Shown here one piece after another: positions 1-11,800 of a stretch of DNA of 64,000 bases (positions within the stretch are counted from its first letter, which is position 1; each line of letters opens with the position of its first letter). The notes beneath the pieces are model-generated. The model ran no database searches, was not told where the DNA came from, and was given only the letters and a program-made list of their open reading frames with translations. The stretch covers positions 11,160,001 through 11,224,000 of the forward strand of contig NC_063257.1 of NCBI RefSeq assembly GCF_019578655.1, in the 5' to 3' direction. A program made the position numbers and the translations under genes. Source of the DNA: Ricinus communis (Eukaryota > Streptophyta > Magnoliopsida > Malpighiales > Euphorbiaceae).

Positions 1-563
1 AGGTGCCAAAACCCTGAATTTTAACTTGATTTCCATTGGCCACTGTCACATGCTGAAAATCTCTGCTCTGGTAAATTTTCTTTAATTTTGCAGGATTCCA
101 AGTCATGTGATCAGTAGCACATGAGTCAATAATCCAGTCATGTTGATTAGATGCAGTATTATTTTTAAGTGACTGAGAATTAAATTGAACCGAACCTGAT
201 CCATCGGGTTGAGAAAATCCAAACCCGTGGGGTTGCTGGGCCAAGGCTTGGAGCTGGGCCACAATGTCCTGAATTTAGGCCTGGCGGGCCTGCTGAGAGG
301 AGGACAGATGGGCCTGAGGTAACTGGGCCTGAGGTAGATGGGCCGGATATGGGGCTGGGTCCGGCCCAGTTGAGGATATATAAGCCAGGCCTGGGCCGAG
401 CCTAGAAGAGAAGAGCCAGCCTGGATCAGCATAGGGCCGGGTCGAGCTACTGGGCCGGACTTCTGAGTCGGGTCGATGGAGCCCAGCATGTCCGGGTCGG
501 GTCTCGGGTCGGGGCATCATATAACTTTCAGCATATGACGCCCCCGCACCCACACCTCTTCGC

Positions 564-1412
564 CTAGGGTTTTCTTTCTCCCCAAATTTTCTGCCTCCTC
601 TCTTCCACTCTCCCGAGTCTTCCCACCCCCGTCGGTCGCGCGGGTGGAGGTGCCATCACGGTGACCCCGCTTTTACGTTGGTCGCAGCGTTCGATGGCAC
701 TGACTCCTCCCCTCTGTCGATCGAAGTCACGGTGCGTGGAGTAGGCTCTGTTGTCGGTGGTCTCTGGAATCTCGTTCATCGAGTTCCTTCTTGTTTCCTC
801 ACGCTGAATCGAGGCTATTATGGCTTTGATCGATGGCAGTTGAGGAGCGAGCAGGATCCGCGATCGCAAGTCCTCGAAGCTTGAATCCAGACCCCTCAGG
901 TATGTGTAGATGAGATCTTGTTCCGCTCTTCTATGTTGTTCTTCCAAATTGTTTGATGGTGGAAGGTAGTTTTGTAACTCCTCCCACCTGGTTAGAATTT
1001 CTGTTGAATATTTTGTTGAGCTTTTGGTCCCTTGAGCAATCTGGGACAGTTCTTGCTTTAATTTGAATATATGTGCAAAGTTGTTTTGGTGGCCGTAGCG
1101 AGTCTTTATTTTTTTGCATATTGCTCTTGATGTCTCCATAAGGATACATAACCGAGCTATTTTGTTGTCCATTGCGTTGGTGAGCATGGACATGACCAAA
1201 TGGTCAGATGATTGCCACTCTTCTAGTTTTTTTAATTCTTCTTCTGTTGGTGCTTCTGGAATTGCTGATTTTGGCTTTTGTTTGCTGCCTGTGATGAATC
1301 CAATTTTTTTTCTGGCACTGAGGGTGATAAAAATGGATTTTGACCTCTCGAAATAGTTGTGACTGCCCTGCAGCACAATATTGGTGATTTTGGTGGTTTC
1401 ATTGTGAGCCAT
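564..1412 (-). pseudogene. Copia gag polyprotein (UBN2/retrotran_gag type)
   Basis: The open frame starts at ATG 1412 and encodes about 282 residues. The N-terminal 150 residues match the Copia gag family: an N-terminal I-x-L-x-G-x-x-N-Y block, then a W-x-x-x-D-H-L-V block and a T-x-W-E-E-L-Q-x-Y-L-P block. The latter two occur almost unchanged in the second Copia at 54856-55317. Gag forms the cytoplasmic virus-like particle that packages element RNA. The frame diverges after about residue 230, and the continuation toward the protease lies in other frames, so I call it broken. Confidence 0.8.
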
Positions 1413-1473
1413 GTTTTGAGTGTTGAACTGTGATTTTTTGTTGTGGCTTGGTAGGTGATGACTGGCTAAACCA

Positions 1474-1485
1474 GCTCTGATACCA
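1474..1485 (-). other. Primer-binding site, tRNA-Met type
   Basis: TGGTATCAGAGC on the minus strand, directly abutting the LTR end. It is the usual initiator-tRNA-Met primer site of plant Copia elements. Confidence 0.85.
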
Positions 1486-1760
1486 TGAAGAAGTTTGTAT
1501 AAACTTGTATTGATAAAACAGTTATGAGTATATTACAATTCTGAGTTTATTTACAACTGATGAAGAATTTATATTGATGCTTGTATATGACCAACGGCTA
1601 TTTTTCTGAGAGGGGAAAGGTAGAAGTAACATTTCCTGCTTTACAGAAAAGGTTGCTCCCTTTCACCCTTGGTCAGTGATGAGAAGCCTACACAAGCAAT
1701 CCAGCTTGTGCAGTTTCTGAGGTCATGTCTTCCATGTCCTTCTTTCTGTTTTCTTTAACA
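1486..1760 (-). repeat. 5' LTR of the left-edge Copia element
   Basis: A 275-bp segment with TG..CA ends on the minus strand. It begins TGTTAAAGAAAAC at 1760 and ends just before the primer site at 1485. The neighbouring TGGTATCAGAGC fixes the inner boundary. Confidence 0.85.
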
Positions 1761-2884
1761 CCCACCCTCATATTTAAAATTTATTCACTCAGTCTATTAA
1801 ATAAAATTTCGAGATTGAGAAGAAATTCTTCCTTGCATGAGCCAAAGATCAAATCTAAATGATCCAAAAAAAATCACAAGTTTTTAAATGGTCCGAAAGG
1901 TCATGTTGGCATGCTTTTGAACTTGTCTCCATGTTTTGGGGCCAATTTAACCCTTTTGTCTTTGAGATGTGCCAGCCAATAGTTCACTTGCGGCTCATAT
2001 TAGATAAGTAACATGAATCTGACACGTTGGAAGTCCACTCCTCCAACTTTTGCATTCATAAGATCAAATCACATCCTAATCTTTATTGGCAAAAAACTTG
2101 CTTATTTTGAATATTATTATATTCAATTATTAAACTACTTAATGTACTTTAAAAATATTCTTACTTACATAGTACAATTTGACGATTAATTTCATTAAAA
2201 AATAAATAAAGTGGCCAATATATTACATTTTGATAATAGATTTATATAATCATCTAATAGTTAGCTATAGTTAGTAAATATATTATCCAAAATAATAATT
2301 ATTTCTTCTTTTCTGTTTTGTACACTATTGATTAGATAACATAAAATAATAATAATAACAAAGAAATTAAGTGGTCAAATAATCTCATTTTAGTCGTATA
2401 TTCGCTGTATGTTAATTGGAATTTTTTGTTTAAATTTTACTAAATTTATGTTTGAATTGTATTAATATATTAAATATTTAAATTTGATTAGTTTGTATTT
2501 TATATTTTTATATTAATTATTTTAATATATTTTAGAATTTAATTATTATAAATGGATTCGGTAAACGAATACTTATTTAATTATCTGAATATTTAGATAA
2601 ATGGGCAGTATATCTACTATCCATTTAAATACTCATAAATATATTTAATAATTATCTAATTTAAATGGATTTTAATCGGGTTTGGGTAATATACAAGTAT
2701 TTTTATTTGGGTTTAGGACGAATTTGAATATGTGTATCTTAATTAGGTTTGGATTCGAATATTCTTAAATGGATGGATATCCTACCACTTGTCATTCATA
2801 AATAGTGCATATATCGGCACATCTTGTTGACTGAAAATAATAAGTCGGGTCGGGTGAGAGTCAAATATTGAAGGCTGCCACAAA
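1761..2884. other. AT-rich intergenic stretch
   Basis: I see no gene. The stretch from 2100 to 2700 is strongly A+T with short poly-A/T runs. The only notable point is that it separates two Copia-derived pieces. Confidence 0.6.
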
Positions 2885-3930
2885 ACTTTCCATTAGGTGC
2901 TTGCTTCAGTAGGAGAGAGCAGAGGACCATCAAATTTCAAAAATTTTGTACCTGCTGCCATGGACATTAAACAAGGCTCACATGGCTGCATTCTCGTTGT
3001 TTTCAAGATGTCGACAATGTAAGATTTTTGAGACAATATAATTCTACCATTATCCTGCAACCATTTAATACCCAAGAAGAAATTTAGATGCCCCAAATCC
3101 CGCAAAGAAAATGTTGTAGATAAACGTGAGATGAGGTGAGTGATCATCTGTGTATTACTTCCAATGCTTATAACATCATTAACATAAACTAGTAAGAAAT
3201 ATTGAAAGAAATATTGACAATCAACCGAGTTATAGATAAAGAAAGAAGGATCTGCAGTAGAAATTTTTAAAGTCCAAAGAGAGAAGATAAGCACTTAACT
3301 TTGATATTAGGCTCGGGACCCTGTTTGAGAGCGTAGAGAAACTTTCTTAATTTACAAATATAGTTTGGATGCTTATTATTGATAAACACTTGTGGCTGCA
3401 CCATAAACACATTCTCTTGCAATTCACCATTTAAAAAAGCATTACGTACATAAAGTTGACGTAAAACCCAATCTTTAGACATTACTATTGACAAAACCTT
3501 GCGGATTGTCATTGGCTTTACTACCGGACTTAACATCTCTTTATAATCCAACCCATATTCTTGCATACAGCCTTGATCCGCCAAGCGTGCTTTAAACCGC
3601 TCAATACTACCATATGCTCATTTTTTATTTTGTGTATCCATCTATTCCTTACAACATTGTAATTAAAGGGACAAGCAACAAGGTCTCATGTATCGTTCTG
3701 ATGCAAGGCTTGCATTTTCTGATCCTTTGATTGTTGCCATTCAAGTAATTTAGTGGCTTGAGAAAAAGATGTAGGTTCAGAAATAGAAGTGGGTGAAGAA
3801 AGAGAGAGTTCAGTGTCTAGAGGGGCAGGTTTGCATTGGAGGGTAGTTTTACGTAATTGTATGAGATGTTTTCCGTGTGGTTGAAAAGATAAAAGGTAGG
3901 ATTGGTTGGTAAATATTTGTTGGAGAGTAA
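2885..3930 (-). pseudogene. Decayed Copia reverse transcriptase fragment
   Basis: Minus-strand pieces match the Copia RT (RVT_2) domain. The N-terminal block (W-I-H-K-I-K) lies near 3600-3650. A block with N-A-F-L-N-G-E-L follows at 3430-3470, then the catalytic region at about 3165-3215, and the D-L-G-H-L-N-F-F-L-G-I block at about 3060-3110. The catalytic box reads Y-V-N-D instead of Y-V-D-D. A frame break separates the two open pieces near 3270-3300. No LTR is visible. This is an old, inactive remnant. Confidence 0.8.
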
Positions 3931-4473
3931 CATGTATGTACGAGTATTTTATACTTTATTATTGAATAATTGACATATATTTTACTATTTAAAACTAATA
4001 AATATATGTCAATCATCTATCGGTTTGGTGTAGAAGTGGAGACCTCAAATTTAGATAAAAATTTGCTCAAAATTATAATTTTTTTTCATTTTAGACACAT
4101 CCAACTATATTATTCAAAATAATTCTTTTTTTTTATTTTTTACAGTTTTTCAGTAGTACACATTATTTACCAAGTATAAAATAATAATAATAATTTTTTT
4201 AATGGTAAAAGAATTTCATTAATAATTTTAATATAATTATTATAATTTAGTAATAAATAGAAACTTTAACTATCTTTGACAACACCATCACCATAATTGT
4301 CTTTTTCACCATCATTATTAAGAAAAAAACAGTAAGAATATTGAAAAATAGCAGTATTTATTTTACTTAAATATTAATATATATCTTTTAATTTAAGTAA
4401 TTTAATTTCAAGTAAAAATTAATATTTATTTTTATTTTTATTGTATTCACTCTTTTTCTAGAGAGTGTATAGC
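3931..4473. other. AT-rich spacer
   Basis: No coding signal. It contains A/T runs and an imperfect direct/inverted A+T stretch near 3950-4010. It ends at the gypsy LTR boundary. Confidence 0.5.
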
Positions 4474-6857
4474 TGTCACAACCAAATTTATTTATTTCTT
4501 TTTATTAATAATTAATATTCATTAGCATGTCATTAAACATGTCATTTGCATCATGATTATATATGATCTATTTTATTATATTATGTGGTAGATAAATAAA
4601 TTATTTAGTTACATATTGATTTAATTGAAAAGTAATGATTTTGGACTAAATTGAAAAGTTAGAAAGAAAGAGGATTAAATTGTAATTTGCCTATTTCTAC
4701 ACCAATATACCACCTCTTTCATTTGTTCTTATCTACGTATGCTTTCCAATTTCCTTTTCTTCTTTGTCTCTCTCATTTTTCTCCTTTTCTTCTTCAACTT
4801 TGATTTTCCAAATCAAACTCTACAAAACTTTTAGTAAGTGAAAATCAAATTCTTCTTTTAAGCTTGAAAGATTTGGGCTTTCTTAATCAAGGAAAATAAA
4901 GGTGAGTAATTTTAATTGCTTGATTTTGCTGTAAATTAGGGTTAATGATATGAAATTGTTGATGATTATGTGTTTTGGAATTGTTTAATCAAGAGTAAAC
5001 ATGCTTTTACTTGTGATCTTGAAGCTGAAATTTCTGGGCAGATTTTTCACTTATGATTTCGTGACCTTAGAGGCTTTATCTCGAAAATTTTTAAACATGA
5101 AAGTTGTAGGTATATGTCTCAAGAATATCTCTGTAAAATGGTTTTGCAGATTGTTGAGTGAGTAGGAACTTATGAGGTTCGATTTTGCTGCTGCTCTGTT
5201 TTTGGTTCAGCAGGTGACCTGGTTTTTGTGCTGACATTTTGAGGCATTTAGAGGCTGAACCAAGAAGAGAGTTAAACATGAAAGTTGTTCATTTATATAT
5301 TTAGTATATGTCTGGAAAATTTCATAATTTCTGGTTGAGTATAACGTGAGATATGTTGAACTTAATATGGCCTGCCCGAAACTGTTTTAAGCAGAAATCG
5401 GGCTTAGGATTCAGAAATTTGTTGCTAATTTTGTGTTTCACAACTTGAGCTAGAAAAGTCCAAATTGAGTAAAATTAGTGTCTATAGAAACTTTAGAATG
5501 TTAACTTTATATTTGGAGAGTTTCATCAGAAAATTCATTCGTTTGATTGGTCATTTAATAGGAAACTTTTTTCTGTTCTGTTTAGATAGAAATTTGAGCA
5601 GCTGTATAGAAAATACCATAACTATTTCTATACCAATGATTTTGAGGTGATTCTTTCTGCTATGGTTTCTATAAAAATGGAAGTGTAATTCTGGAAAATA
5701 TGAGATTTTTATTAATTATACATAAGTTTTGGTGTAATTTCTAAGTCAGTACCTACAAGCTGCCTTCATCAACAAATATGTTGATTTGTTGTCATTCATC
5801 TCATGCATCATATTAATATCTAGAATATATGTTATTTTGTTGAAATGTGATATTTTATTGATAGTAAATATATATATATATTTATGCCTTGTGATTGAAT
5901 TGTATTTGTATTGAATATGTGAATAGGTTCATCCAAAGGCAAGGAAGTGGTAAGAGAAAAGAATAGGATTACTTTGTTATCCTATAACTTTGGTAAGTAT
6001 TTAATAGACTAAACTTTGTGTATATTGAGTAGGGACTGCTGTTTGATTACTTGATAATTTCTTGGTTGACTGAGTTGATATTAGTTATGTTTTTGGCTTG
6101 TTATAAAGTGAATTGATTGTGATGTGTTGTGAAGTGAATTGATTGTGATGTGTTGTGAAGTGAAATGATTGTGATTAAGGATTGATGACTTTTGTATGGA
6201 TATTGTGTGATCGGGAAAGCTGAGCGGATAGCTACCCGAGTATGTGAGATGGCAAGACTGAGCCGGATAGTCTTGTCAAGTGGTCTTGAAATTTCAAAAT
6301 GTGAGGAAATGTAAGGATGAGTCATCCGATCCTAATTTGATAGAAATAATGTGGAATTGAATTATTTGACTTGGTTGAATTTGAGATTATTTGCATTACG
6401 TGAGATGAAATTATATGTTTATGAGAATAACTGAAATGGTTGATTTTGTGATTGTTAGTTAAGTGTTGGTATAATTTTCTGTATTGATAAAGATTTGATA
6501 ATTCTAGCCTAATATACTATAGTTTAGTAAATTAAATGCTTATTGAGTCGCTAGCTCATTCCTTAGAATTTTTTTTTTTCAGGTTAGTGCAGTTGTAGAT
6601 AGCCTTAGCTGTGCATTGCTCTTTTTGCATCAGTCAATATTATCAGGTGGGCCAGAGGAGTTATCTAAAGCTTTGGGGCATTTTGGGAACTTGTGTGAAT
6701 TAAACTACTGTATAAATATTTCTTATATATATTAAGTATGTCATGCCACTTAAATTGTATGAATGTATATTGTAACTAAGTAGTAAATTATGTTTATAAA
6801 GATATATATATATATATATATTGCTATTCAATGGGAAGTTTGAGTTGGGGTGTTACA
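4474..6857 (+). repeat. 5' LTR of the gypsy element (2.38 kb)
   Basis: It begins TGTCACAACC and ends GGGGTGTTACA, the usual TG..CA ends of plant gypsy LTRs. The primer site TGGTATCAGAGC lies five bases downstream. Internal features include a 26-bp tandem repeat (two full copies plus one partial) at about 6108-6175 and a (TA)n run at 6802-6820. Open frames inside the LTR look accidental. Confidence 0.85.
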
Positions 6858-6862
6858 GTTTT

Positions 6863-6874
6863 TGGTATCAGAGC
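6863..6874 (+). other. Primer-binding site, tRNA-Met type
   Basis: TGGTATCAGAGC, five bases after the LTR end. It primes minus-strand synthesis in this element type. Confidence 0.85.
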
Positions 6875-7051
6875 GGGGATTAGACCATTGGGACATAAGT
6901 TTGAGTACTTATATTTGTGTTTATGTTATGTTATATGAAGGTGTGTATGTGTTGTGATATGTTAAAGTGAGTTGGAATTTTTAATATGTTCCAATATGTT
7001 AAATGCTTGTGTGATTGAATTGATGGGAATAGAGGGGATTAAGAGCATAAC

Positions 7052-7861
7052 ATGCAAGCATATAGTAATTATGCACAACCATTTATTGTTGTGAAGTTTG
7101 TTAATGATATAGGCATGGATGAGCACTCCACTGGCCCAGTAGGTTCACATTCGTCAGTTCATGCACATCATATTGAACAAGAACAGATGCATGAAAATGA
7201 ACAGTCACAAGGAAAAGCTGAAGGGTATGCTCAGCAAATAGCTGAAGAGTTAAGAAGATTAGCTCAACAACAGCCACCACCTCCACTAAACGTACCTGCA
7301 TTGGATGCAAACTTTGGAAAGTTAAGAAAGCATGGCGGGAAAGAGTTTGAGGGGACAACTGATCCAATTGTAGCAGAGGAATGGCTAAAGTCTGTTAAAG
7401 GTGTGTTTACACAATTTAATACCCAACCGACAACCCAAATGAAAGTGAGGTATGCAACCTCATTATTTCTTAAGGATGCTAGAAACTGGTGGGAGACAGT
7501 CCCAGGTAGCCAAACACAACCATTGACAATGACATGGGAAGAATTCTTAAAGGAGTTCAAGATGAAGTATATGCCACCAATATATCAAGAGAGGAAGAAA
7601 CTTGAATTCCTTGAATTGAAACAAAATGAGATGTCTGTTGCTGACTATGAATTACAATTTACAAGGTTATCTAGGTATGCACCAGAGGAAGTGGCAACTG
7701 ATGAACTGAAGAGAAATAGATTTGAGAGGGGTTTGAGATTGGAGATTCGTGAAAAGTTGGCAGTGCAACCACCTACCTTTATTGCTTTATTGGAAGCTGC
7801 AACAAGAGCAGAAGAATTATTCTTAGAAAGAAATATATTAGAAGCAAAGAAAAAGAAGTAG
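7052..7861 (+). CDS. Ty3/gypsy gag (Retrotrans_gag), intact frame without zinc knuckle
   Basis: ATG to TAG, 269 residues. After an H/Q/E-rich N-terminus and a proline run (residues about 75-80) comes the Retrotrans_gag domain: E-W-L near residue 110, a R-N-W-W-E block near 148-152, and a C-terminal Y-E-L-Q-F-T-R-L-S-R-Y-A block near 198-208. The frame stops just after a lysine run, before any CCHC zinc knuckle or protease. That is short for an autonomous gypsy polyprotein, so the element is truncated here. It is probably not functional, although the frame has no internal stop. Confidence 0.85.
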   Translation: MQAYSNYAQPFIVVKFVNDIGMDEHSTGPVGSHSSVHAHHIEQEQMHENEQSQGKAEGYAQQIAEELRRLAQQQPPPPLNVPALDANFGKLRKHGGKEFEGTTDPIVAEEWLKSVKGVFTQFNTQPTTQMKVRYATSLFLKDARNWWETVPGSQTQPLTMTWEEFLKEFKMKYMPPIYQERKKLEFLELKQNEMSVADYELQFTRLSRYAPEEVATDELKRNRFERGLRLEIREKLAVQPPTFIALLEAATRAEELFLERNILEAKKKK

Positions 7862-7951
7862 AGACTGAAGTAAGGGCAAAAATAGAAGGAATCAAATTCA
7901 CATTTATTTTGTTAACCTGTGAAGACCCAAAGGCACTGGATAAAATCTTAC

Positions 7952-8870
7952 CATTCAGAGTAGGAGGTTCTGAAAATTACTATCATTTTCAATGGTCTAA
8001 TTTTTATTTTTCTTATCTGTGGACTATTGCTGATGTTGGATCCATTCGCTCTTAACACAGCTCAAGCATTTAATTTTAGCAACTGTCCACAGTAAAAGAA
8101 TTTTAAATAGTAATGAGAAATGTATTTAATAAATAATACATACAGTAAATAAAGCAAAACTACATTGAATAATTCAATTTTATTTTATCAACATGTGTAA
8201 TGCCCTCATTATGAAGAAATACTTTAAAAGCGAAATTGATGAGTTTAGATTCCACAGTATGAACGCAAACTTACATGAAGAACTTGAAGGAACTAAAGCA
8301 GCGTCCTTCTCATTCCTTTCAAGCATTTGAGAAGAAATCCTTTTCTTTTAGGCTGTGATTCCTCTTCCCTGATTTCTCTGTTTATCTTGGAAATTACTAA
8401 TTAAATGAAGAAAGTGGAAACTGTTATAATATCATTCAGAATAGGAGGTTCTGAAAATTACTATCATTTTCAATTGTCTAGTTTTTTGTTGTTTTTTTTA
8501 TCTGTGGACTATTGCTGATGTTGTACCCATTCGGCTCAAGCATTTAATTTTAGCAACTGTCCACAGTAAAAGAATTTTAAGCCGTTGTAAATAAATTTGT
8601 TTTAAGTAATGCGAAATGCATTCAATAAATAGTGCATACAGTACATAAAGCAAAACCACATTGAATAATACAATTTTATTTTATATCAACATGCGTAATG
8701 CCCTCATTGATGAGTTTAGGCTCTACATTATGAACGCAAACTTACATGAAGAACTTGAAGGAACTATAGCAGCGTCCTTCTCATTCCCTTCCTCTTCCCC
8801 GATTTCTCTGTTTATCTTGGAAATTACTAATTACATGAAGAAAGTGGAAACTGTTATAATATCATCTATA
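7952..8870. repeat. Tandem duplication of the resistance-gene 3' end (2 copies)
   Basis: Copy A is 7952-8432 and copy B is 8433 to about 8870. Both start with a CATTCAGA(G/A)TAGGAGG block and both carry the same TCATGAAGAACTTGAAGGAACT block (8274 and 8743). Copy B contains the proposed last exon of the TIR-NBS-LRR gene. Copy A differs by several small indels. Confidence 0.8.
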
Positions 8871-11800
8871 TGCCAAAGTTTGAAATAGGTTGTTGTCAGA
8901 AATTACAAAAGTTTAAAAACTCATGACAAAACAAAATAACTTTAGCAATTGATATTGAATGTAGTCACTGTTACCTGGAGCATTGGAAGAAGGATCATAA
9001 TCTATCAAGAATTCTTCCCCTTCTTCATCTGAAATTAGTTGCAAGACATGCTATCAGAAATTAACAAAGTTTAAGAACTCATGACAAAAGGAAATTGCAA
9101 AACAGAAAGGATGCATGAAGCATAAAATAGCTTTAGCAATCTATATTGGCTCTTACCTTCATTAATGGCAGAAATATCAGATCTAAATTGCGCGAACTGG
9201 TATCCCTAAGGAAATTGCAAAACAGAAAGAAGGCATGAAGCATAAAATAGCTTTAGCAATCTATAGTGGCTCTTACCTTCATCAATGGCAGAATTATCAG
9301 ATATAAATTGCGGGAACTCGTATCCCTAATTATTAAACATAATAATATTATCAATAAAAAACAAAATATGCATTTTCTTTAATTGATGGGACGTCCAGTA
9401 GCAATTAATATTCTGTTTCATTCATCAAAATTTGATTTAAGAACTTTAAAATAGTCTCCGAAAGCTAAAATTGTTTATAAACATCTATAGAATCTAATAA
9501 TAATAATTATTATTATAAAATAAACTTTTTAGATCAAAATCACATATTATCAAAACATACATCTGGAATCCAGAAACATTATAGAAAAAAATTTCTCACT
9601 AAATATAATATAAATAGATATTATAGCCAAAATAAACAAACCTAAATAAACTTTAAATAAAAATAGAAGAAAACAGAACTTTTTAGAATACACAAACTAA
9701 ATCGTAAGGATCTCCAATAAATGCTCTCTTTTGCGTAAATAAATAAAATAATCATCTATTTTATTTATGCATTATATATTATTTTACTAAAACTCACCGA
9801 ATGAGCAATCGATGTCATGTGTACTCCACACATTTTTATCTTTGATTTTCCCATAGCACAGCCAAACTTAAACGATAACTTATTGACATTGAGTAGAGAC
9901 ATCCTGTTCCGATCATTGCAAATGAACACGTGATCCGATTCAGTCCCACACATGTCAGATACGTAATATGTGACTTTCCTTCGGTTGCAATTATCATATT
10001 GGACATGACAATCACATGTAATCCTATCCTTCAAAGTAGGAACCTTTCCTCCAACAGCACAAATAGCAAAACCAACTGCCTTATTGTTGTAATGTGGCGA
10101 GAGCTTAATAGATATTGACGATCCTGCACTTTGACACTGAAACTGCTCTGGAACTTCACTTCCCGGAAAAACAACTCTAGTATAGTCAGCAAGTAAAAAC
10201 TGCGTGAAACAGTAAAAAGAGAATTAGATCTTAATATAGAAAGAAGAGTGAGAGAATATTAGATCTTACCCTCTCAATGTCTATTTGAATTCTCAGCATT
10301 GATCTTTCTACAATGTTGAAAAGTGATCTTTCTACAGTTTTCAGAGATAGACAATTTTTTGCAAAGAGTTCTCTTAAACCTTCTGGTAGCTTCGGCAGAC
10401 CTTGGAGTCCCTTGCAGTTGTTTAGACTCAATTCTTTTAATGATGATGAAGAGACAATGTCACTAGGGATTGTTATAATTGCAGAACTATCTAGATTTAG
10501 CTCCTTTAAGGAGCTCAACTCACAAATGCTGTTTGGGAGGCTTTCAAGCATCTTACATCCCCTTAAATTCAATGCAATAAGTGAAGAGAGGCAACCGATT
10601 GAGGAGGGCAATTCTTCTATTCCACTCTCATCTAGATTTAGCTCCTTTAAGGAGTTCAACTCACAAATGTTGTTTGGGAGGCTTTCAAGCATCTTACATC
10701 CCCTTAAATTCAATGCAATAAGTGAAGAGAGGCAACCGATTGAGGAGGGCAATTCTTGTATTCCGGTGTCATTTAGTATTAGCTCCTTTAAGGAGCTCAA
10801 CTCACAGATGCTGTTTGGGAGGCTTTCAAGCATCTTACATCCCCTTAAATTCAATTTAACAAGTGAAGAGAGGCAACCGATTGAGGAGGGCAATTCTTCT
10901 ATTCCGGTGTCATTTAGTATTAGCTCCTTTAAGGAGCTCAACTCACAGATGCTGTTTGGGAGGCTTTCAAGCATCTTACATCCCCTTAAATCCAATTTAA
11001 CAAGTGAAGAGAGGCAACCGATTGAGGAGGGCAATTCTTCTATTCCGGTGTCATTTAGTATTAGCTCCTTTAAGGAGCTCAACTCACAGATGCTGTTTGG
11101 GAGGCTTTCAAGCATCTTACATCCCCTTAAATTCAATTTAACAAGTGAAGAGAGGCAACCGATTGAGGAGGGCAATTCTTTTATTCCACTCGCATCTAGT
11201 ATTAGCTCCTTTAAGGAGCTTAACTCACAAATGTTGTTTGGGAGGCTTTCAAGCATCTTACATCTCCTTAAATTCAATTCAACAAGTGAAGAGAGGCAAC
11301 CAATTGAGGAGGGCAATTCTTTTATTCCACTCGCATCTAGTATTAGCTCCTTTAAGGAGCTCAACTCACAAATGCTATTTGGGAGGCTTTCAAGCATCCT
11401 ACATCCCCTTAAATCTAAATGAACTAGTGAAGAGAGGCAACCGATTGAGGAGGGCAATTCTTCTATTGTACTCCAAACTAATATTAATATTTGTAGACTG
11501 ATTGCATTGATCTCTGGAAACTTATTCAGATTCCGACAGCCTGCAAGATTAAGTTTCTCGATAGAATTCAATTCAATTTTGCTCGGAAGACTTCTCAGAT
11601 CCATGCAATAGGCAGTAGATAACATTTTAAGATTGTTGAGAAATAGAATAGATGGAGACCACTCCGCCAATCCAGTAGAATCTAAGTGCAAGTTTTCTAT
11701 ACCTCTTGGAATATCTGGAAGCATCTTCAAACCTGAGCATCCGGACAGATTAAGATGTCTGAGAGACTCCAAACGCACGAGACTGGGAAGGCTGAATAGG

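Larger units (their letters stand above)
1..1760 (-). mobile_element. Ty1/Copia LTR retrotransposon, 5' part, truncated by window edge
   Basis: The element reads on the minus strand: 5' LTR (1486-1760), tRNA-Met primer site (1474-1485), gag, and the start of the protease/pol region running off the left edge. The protease signature near 99-145 reads D-S-C-A-T-D-H-M, where the family has D-S-G-A. Gag and LTR ends resemble the full-length Copia at 50650-55707, so both belong to one lineage. Frame changes in the Q/A/P-rich stretch after gag show decay. The 3' LTR and target-site duplication lie outside the window. Confidence 0.9.
4474..7940 (+). mobile_element. Truncated Ty3/gypsy element: 5' LTR plus gag, no pol
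   Basis: The 5' LTR is 4474-6857, the primer site 6863-6874, and an intact gag frame lies at 7052-7861. Within about 80 bp after gag the sequence changes to the duplicated 3' region of the neighbouring resistance gene. No protease, RT, integrase or 3' LTR follows. The right boundary is set only by loss of recognisable element sequence. Confidence 0.8.

Noticed and set aside
10313..11422. 369-codon open frame on the plus strand opposite the TNL LRR exon
   Set aside because: It is the antisense shadow of the 141-bp array. A period divisible by three keeps any frame open, and no family match is seen.
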